Shown: in pieces, positions 8,745-11,772 of the stretch
How positions within the stretch are numbered: position 1 is the first letter of the stretch
Layout of the letters: the number at the start of each line of letters is the position of its first letter
DNA from: Funneliformis mosseae
Taxonomy: Eukaryota; Glomeromycota; Glomeromycetes; Glomerales; Glomeraceae
Assembly: GCA_910592005.1 (NCBI GenBank)
Contig: CAJVPP010003393.1
Location: 1 to 11,772 of the forward strand
Reading direction: 5' to 3'
DNA length: 11,772 nt
Made by a program: the position numbers and the translations under genes
The notes under the pieces: generated by a model
What the model was told of the DNA's origin: nothing
Database searches by the model: none
What the model saw: the letters and a program-made list of their open reading frames with translations, nothing else

Positions 8745-8790
8745 AGACCCCTGTCAAAAGCCTTTAGACATTTTTTGGCTTAATATAAAA
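8745..8790 (-). repeat. Probable Tc1/mariner terminal inverted repeat (one end)
   Basis: TA at 8744-8745 is followed by GACCCCTGTCAAAAG and a T-rich continuation to TTGGCTTAA (8776-8784). It resembles Tc1-type termini and sits about 85 bases past the transposase stop, where the 3' terminus is expected. The partner repeat is not in the window, so the exact length cannot be set. Confidence 0.4.
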
Positions 8791-8873
8791 CTTGGAATTT
8801 TTAAATTTTATTAAAAAATATTTATTAAAATATTTATTAAAATATGATATGCTACACATTTAATATTAAATAA

Positions 8874-8972
8874 TTAATACTTAGTCAGACCTCAATTTGC
8901 TTCAATCACAGCTTGAATTCACTGTGATATACTATCAACCAAATTTTTAATATTTTGTATCAAAATTTGTTT
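8874..8972 (-). pseudogene. C-terminus of a Tc1-like transposase, with nonsense codons
   Basis: One minus-strand frame reads K-N-L-V-D-S-I-S-Q, TGA (8919-8921), I-Q-A-V-I-E-A-N, TGA (8892-8894), G-L-T-K-Y and stop (8874-8876). Tc1/mariner transposases typically end with a segment of this kind: a Leu-Val-x-Ser-x-x-x-Arg-x-Gln-Ala helix, then an Ala-x-Gly-Gly-x-Thr-x-Tyr tail. The TGA codons stand where Arg and Gly are expected; CGA to TGA is a single C-to-T change. The catalytic DDE part is absent. The match is short but specific. Confidence 0.65.
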
Positions 8973-9009
8973 CTATGCTCTTATTAGTCCAGAGCATAGC
9001 GAAGGACTA
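8973..9009 (-). other. Overlapping hairpins, candidate Helitron 3' end
   Basis: CTATGCTC (8973-8980) pairs perfectly with GAGCATAG (8992-8999). TAGTCC (8985-8990) also pairs with GGACTA (9004-9009), so two alternative stems compete. On the minus strand the second hairpin ends GGACTAAT, which contains CTAA followed by T. Helitrons end in CTRR and insert before T, with a hairpin close to the end. The position, just after the helicase gene and next to an interrupted Tc1 element, is right, but the hairpin touches the CTAA instead of lying about 10 bases before it. Confidence 0.4.
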
Positions 9010-9191
9010 TTATGGTTTAGGCTCGGTAACACAAAATGTCATTCTGTCCGCCACTTGACCTATGAGATGATGATGTTTAGTTACTGTATTTGTCAGTGTT
9101 GCTCGTGATCATTTCCCAAATCTTATCAAATTTATTTATTTATTATAATAATAATATTTTGATGCTTTTTTTAACGCTTCGTACTGTTATG
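9010..9191 (-). other. Helitron 3' untranslated stretch
   Basis: This lies between the helicase stop (9192-9194) and the hairpin pair. It contains no frame or repeat that I recognise. Its base composition is intermediate, with an AT-rich island at about 9125-9160. Confidence 0.4.
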
Positions 9192-10650
9192 TTAAATTGT
9201 GTCTTCTTTCGGTATTAATAAAATTAGTTGTCCTTCTTTGAGCTTCCTTTCTTGTAATCTTCACAAGTTCTTTATACGAAGTAACCTTTCGAACGTGAAC
9301 AGTTTGAAGGAGATATTGTTTAATGAACAGACGCGTGATATTGCGACGAAAGAAAGTTTCGCCGCGAACTCTTTACTTCTAAGATCAATTTTGGTCTTTT
9401 CCAATGTTAGTTCTTAGCTCTTGTGCATAGTAATCGCTCAGGCAAGACGTAAGGGAACCTGCAGACGTGAACATTGCGTCCCGTTCTTACCTTCCCATGA
9501 CCTTTTGATAGGTACGATAGGTACAACTTTGACGCCTTCTAGATTGGTGATTGTGGGTCCTTCATACTTCTCGAATGTGACGAATACTGCTACTGAAAAA
9601 GAAGGTAGCCCCCGTTCTTCAAATATGATGTCTTGTATGACTCCCATTAAGCCATTTACCAATCCATTTTCCGTCCATACATTTGCTGTTAATATGATAC
9701 GTGCACCTTTTGCCAACAGTAATTGTGCTTCAAGACCTTTGGCCGCTTCTGAGTTAGCTTGTTTAACTTTAACTCCTCTGCTGTGTACACCTACGATCTT
9801 GGCAACTGATCGCTGCAATGATCTGAGCATGTCAATATTAATTTTATCGACTTCTTCCCACTTTGTTAGAATTGATATTGCGTCTAAGAATCTTTCTCAT
9901 TCATCTTAATTAAGGTTTTCTTTGAATCGTGTGGTGAGAGTTTTCCAGTCATTTAAACTGCTTTCTCCGTCGCGTAATCTTAGAAGCATGTCTCTAAATT
10001 CCTGTTGTACTTCAGAATCACCTGATTGCCTTTGTATAATATCGAGTTTATATACCTCTGAAAATAATTTGTAGGCTGTGAGTCCATTATTGGATAGTCC
10101 GTCCTGTGAAATTTTAGTAGAGTACATAGGAACGTCGAGTATGGGTGGTAACTGTCCAAAATCCCTGAATAATATGATTGATCTGCCGCCGAATGGTTCG
10201 TTTTTTTTCTTGGAAAATATTTGCCGCAAGTGTATGTCGATTAATCCAAGCATTCGTCTACCAACCATACTTTTTTCGTCTATGATTATGTAATGTATCA
10301 TGTTCATTCTTTCTTGTAGTTGTTTTAGTCTTTCTCTATCTATATCTACTAATCTTTTGTCGTTGCAGATTGGAATAGAAAGAGTGGAATGGATGGTTAC
10401 TTCATTAATATTAAACGCTGCCACCCCTGTAGGAGCTATAACAATTACTGGGGGGTTGGATTCTTCTCCGCACATTGCCTGAAGTGTCTGTCTGATCGCT
10501 CTTATTAAATAGGATTTTCCCGTATTCGCTGTTCCCATTATTATGATCTTTAATGAATCTACCTGTTTACCTATAAGTATATCGTTGTAATGAGATTCAA
10601 TTCGCATAAGTACTCAATTTTGTTTTTGATTTAGATTTCAGACATTTATC
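9192..10650 (-). pseudogene. Helitron PIF1-like helicase domain, broken
   Basis: One minus-strand frame carries an almost full superfamily 1B helicase. The longest open piece (10607 down to 9906) has the Walker A motif GTANTGKS (residues 25-32; the usual Gly is Asn), motif Ia APTGVAAFNI (58-67), Walker B IIIDEKS (107-113), motif III RDFGQLPP (148-155; the usual leading Gly is Arg) and a motif IV-like IIQRQ. After TAA 9906-9908 and TGA 9897-9899 the same frame continues through AKGARIILTANVWTENGLVNG to VPLRLA, TGA (9438-9440), AITMHKS, TAA (9414-9416), ELTLEK and SFVAISR, which is helicase motif VI with its Gln lost. Another TGA lies at 9261-9263 and the frame ends at 9192-9194. Upstream, TGA occurs at 10614-10616 and 10638-10640. 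The frame differs from the Rep part by one base, so a frameshift lies at about 10640-10697. It is not functional. Confidence 0.85.
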
Positions 10651-11772
10651 GAATCTTTTTCATTACTGTTGACGTTTTCCTATCTCTGTTCGCCGCTTAT
10701 TGCATGAAGTTGCTGGCTTCTACTATATCATCGTTAAGATAGTTTTTTCGACTTTCATTGATCCAATCATGATTCTGATCCTTTAAACGTGAACTTAAGT
10801 CGCATGATCGCTCTATGATTGCTCTTGGTCTCATTTCAGAAAGAACCATCCAGTCTAACCTTTGTTCCTCATTTTCGTCATCCTCCTCCAATTTTTCTCC
10901 ACTATCATTGTCGCTGATCTCCTCTTCTTCATTTTCTACAGGATCTTCAAGCATGTCGTCATGATCGTTGTTAATTTTCTCTATTTGTTAATTGTATATT
11001 GTTGACTACAGTATATCGCTGGTTTCTTTTATTTGTTCAATACTACAATGAGACACGTGAAGAATCACTTTAACTCTACAATATTCCTCCCATTGATCTC
11101 CGTTACGTAAAGGTGATAGTTGTAGTCATATTCTTACTATATTTTCTGTTGCACATCTTTTCCATACCCCATTGATTAATTTATGTGTTAAATACAGCTT
11201 AAATATTGAATATTCTTCGAACTCTTCTGGTCGTTTCCAGTAAATGTTAAGTGCTGATTTGGTAGTGCGTCCAGAATCATTGAGAGATCCAAACTCTTCT
11301 CCATCTTCGTTGCTCCCTATATTGCGCAGCCATCTTGGTACTATCTCATTAATATTTAGTGAAACAAATACCCTGCTTGAGTGGTAGAAAGGTATTCTTA
11401 GAAGAAGTTAGCAGGTTTCTTGTGCTGAAATATCTTGTTCTGCAACACTATTGATTAGGAGTTTTTGTATTGATATGAGTGAAGCATCTTCAGGATTACT
11501 TTTATTAAGAATCTTATTGAAAATCTTCGAGAATGCCATTGATCTTAGTTTTGATTTACTAGCATATTTTGAAATATATTGCAGTGCTGTATGAATACTA
11601 AGTACTGGCTTAAGATCCACATTTGCACGCCAGCCTTGTAATTGAAGTCTGTTATGAGGATTGATATAGGGATCATTTCTGGCTGTTATAAGCTCTAGTT
11701 GTCCGTGAATATCATCTCCTATGAAAGTCTTGTCAGTGTGCTCTTTGGGAAACCCGAATCTATATGCTTCTT
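10651..11772 (-). pseudogene. Helitron Rep (Y2) region and linker, broken, partial
   Basis: One frame is open at the window edge (codons from 11770) and can be followed to 10697 through stops at 11408-11410 (TAA), 11126-11128 (TGA), 11006-11008 (TAG) and 10988-10990 (TAA), ending at TAA 10697-10699. It begins FGFPKEHTDKTFIGDD, continues ITARNDPYINPHNR and LQGWRANVDLKPVLSIHTA, and reaches YISKYASKSK, whose two Tyr codons (11576-11578 and 11564-11566) match the Y2 pair that covalently joins DNA ends in Helitron Rep proteins. The linker contains GRTTKSALNIYWKRPEE and, nearer the helicase, an acidic stretch with DWMVLSEMRP, as in other fungal Helitrons. The HUH metal-binding motif should lie beyond 11772. 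No methionine start belongs here; the apparent GTG/ATG starts are internal. Confidence 0.8.

Larger units (their letters stand above)
8745..8972 (-). mobile_element. 3' end of a Tc1/mariner element, truncated
   Basis: On the minus strand this piece contains the last codons of a Tc1-like transposase (8874-8972), a short untranslated stretch, and an end that reads on the plus strand GACCCCTGTCAAAAGCCTTT from about 8746, after TATA. Tc1-family terminal repeats often start with such a GTCAAAAG-containing sequence and insert at TA. The other end and most of the gene are missing. The break coincides with the start of the Helitron, which suggests the Helitron landed in it and the rest lies beyond the window. 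Confidence 0.55.
8985..11772 (-). mobile_element. Helitron, 3' part, truncated by window end
   Basis: A rolling-circle transposon whose single RepHel gene runs on the minus strand: the Rep Y2 region near the window end, a linker, then a PIF1-like helicase, then a short 3' region (8985-9191). Rep nicks and joins single DNA strands at the element ends and the helicase unwinds the donor. Both domains carry many nonsense codons and at least one frameshift, so this copy is dead. It is much less AT-rich than the desert beside it, consistent with a later insertion. The HUH part of Rep and the 5' TC end lie outside the window. Confidence 0.8.

Noticed and set aside
8884..8894. AGTCAGACCTC matching the pogo-like element's terminal repeat at 2941-2951
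   Set aside because: Here it lies in the last codons of the Tc1-like transposase frame and similarity stops after 11 bases, so it is most likely coincidence and not a solo end.
9421..9909. A 162-codon plus-strand open frame
   Set aside because: It is antisense to the helicase domain, whose motifs are clear on the minus strand. Its own translation shows no family features.
10697..10954. A separate small acidic protein gene
   Set aside because: It lies in the same frame as the Rep part upstream and has linker motifs of Helitron proteins, so it is a piece of the broken RepHel gene.

Overview
The window looks like transposon-filled, AT-rich DNA from a fungus, most plausibly an arbuscular mycorrhizal fungus (Glomeromycotina, Rhizophagus-like) or another early-diverging lineage. 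This is inferred from three things: the mix of elements (Helitron, hAT/BED, Tc1/mariner, pogo-like MITEs and an expanded fungal DDE transposase), intron signals of the GTAAGT...CTAAC...TTTCTAG kind, and the extreme AT bias. I see no intact gene, no tRNA or rRNA, and no bacterial signals. Every coding region I can recognise is a broken transposon gene.

Layout. Bases 1-1700 have moderate AT content. They hold a broken BED-finger/hAT-like fragment (about 312-613), GGGT/ACCC-rich palindromic blocks on both sides of it, and an intron-like segment (1143-1250) in otherwise unassigned sequence. From about 1700 to 8740 the DNA is an AT desert, with rows such as 7741-7800 containing only four G/C. Inside it are a clean 803-bp pogo-like non-autonomous element (2940-3742, 26-bp perfect terminal inverted repeats, TA duplication, about 118-bp internal tandem repeats) and a long decayed DDE transposase (about 4166-7260). 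The transposase shows only as conserved blocks separated by stops and frameshifts. A second, older 172-bp MITE (6341-6512) sits inside it between the first and second catalytic blocks. At 8745-8972 is the 3' end of a Tc1/mariner element on the minus strand. From about 8985 to the window end is a Helitron on the minus strand (the Rep Y2 region followed by a PIF1-like helicase), broken by many nonsense codons, with its 5' end outside the window.

How it fits together. The window is a stack of nested insertions of different ages. Base changes are dominated by C-to-T/G-to-A transitions: all 8 differences between two tandem repeat units, and 4 of 5 mismatches between the older MITE's inverted repeats. 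Comparison with the remembered transposase family consensus points the same way. The AT desert may therefore be former transposon DNA converted to AT by cytosine deamination (methylation-linked or RIP-like). Family assignments rest on motif recognition by eye; no database search was run.
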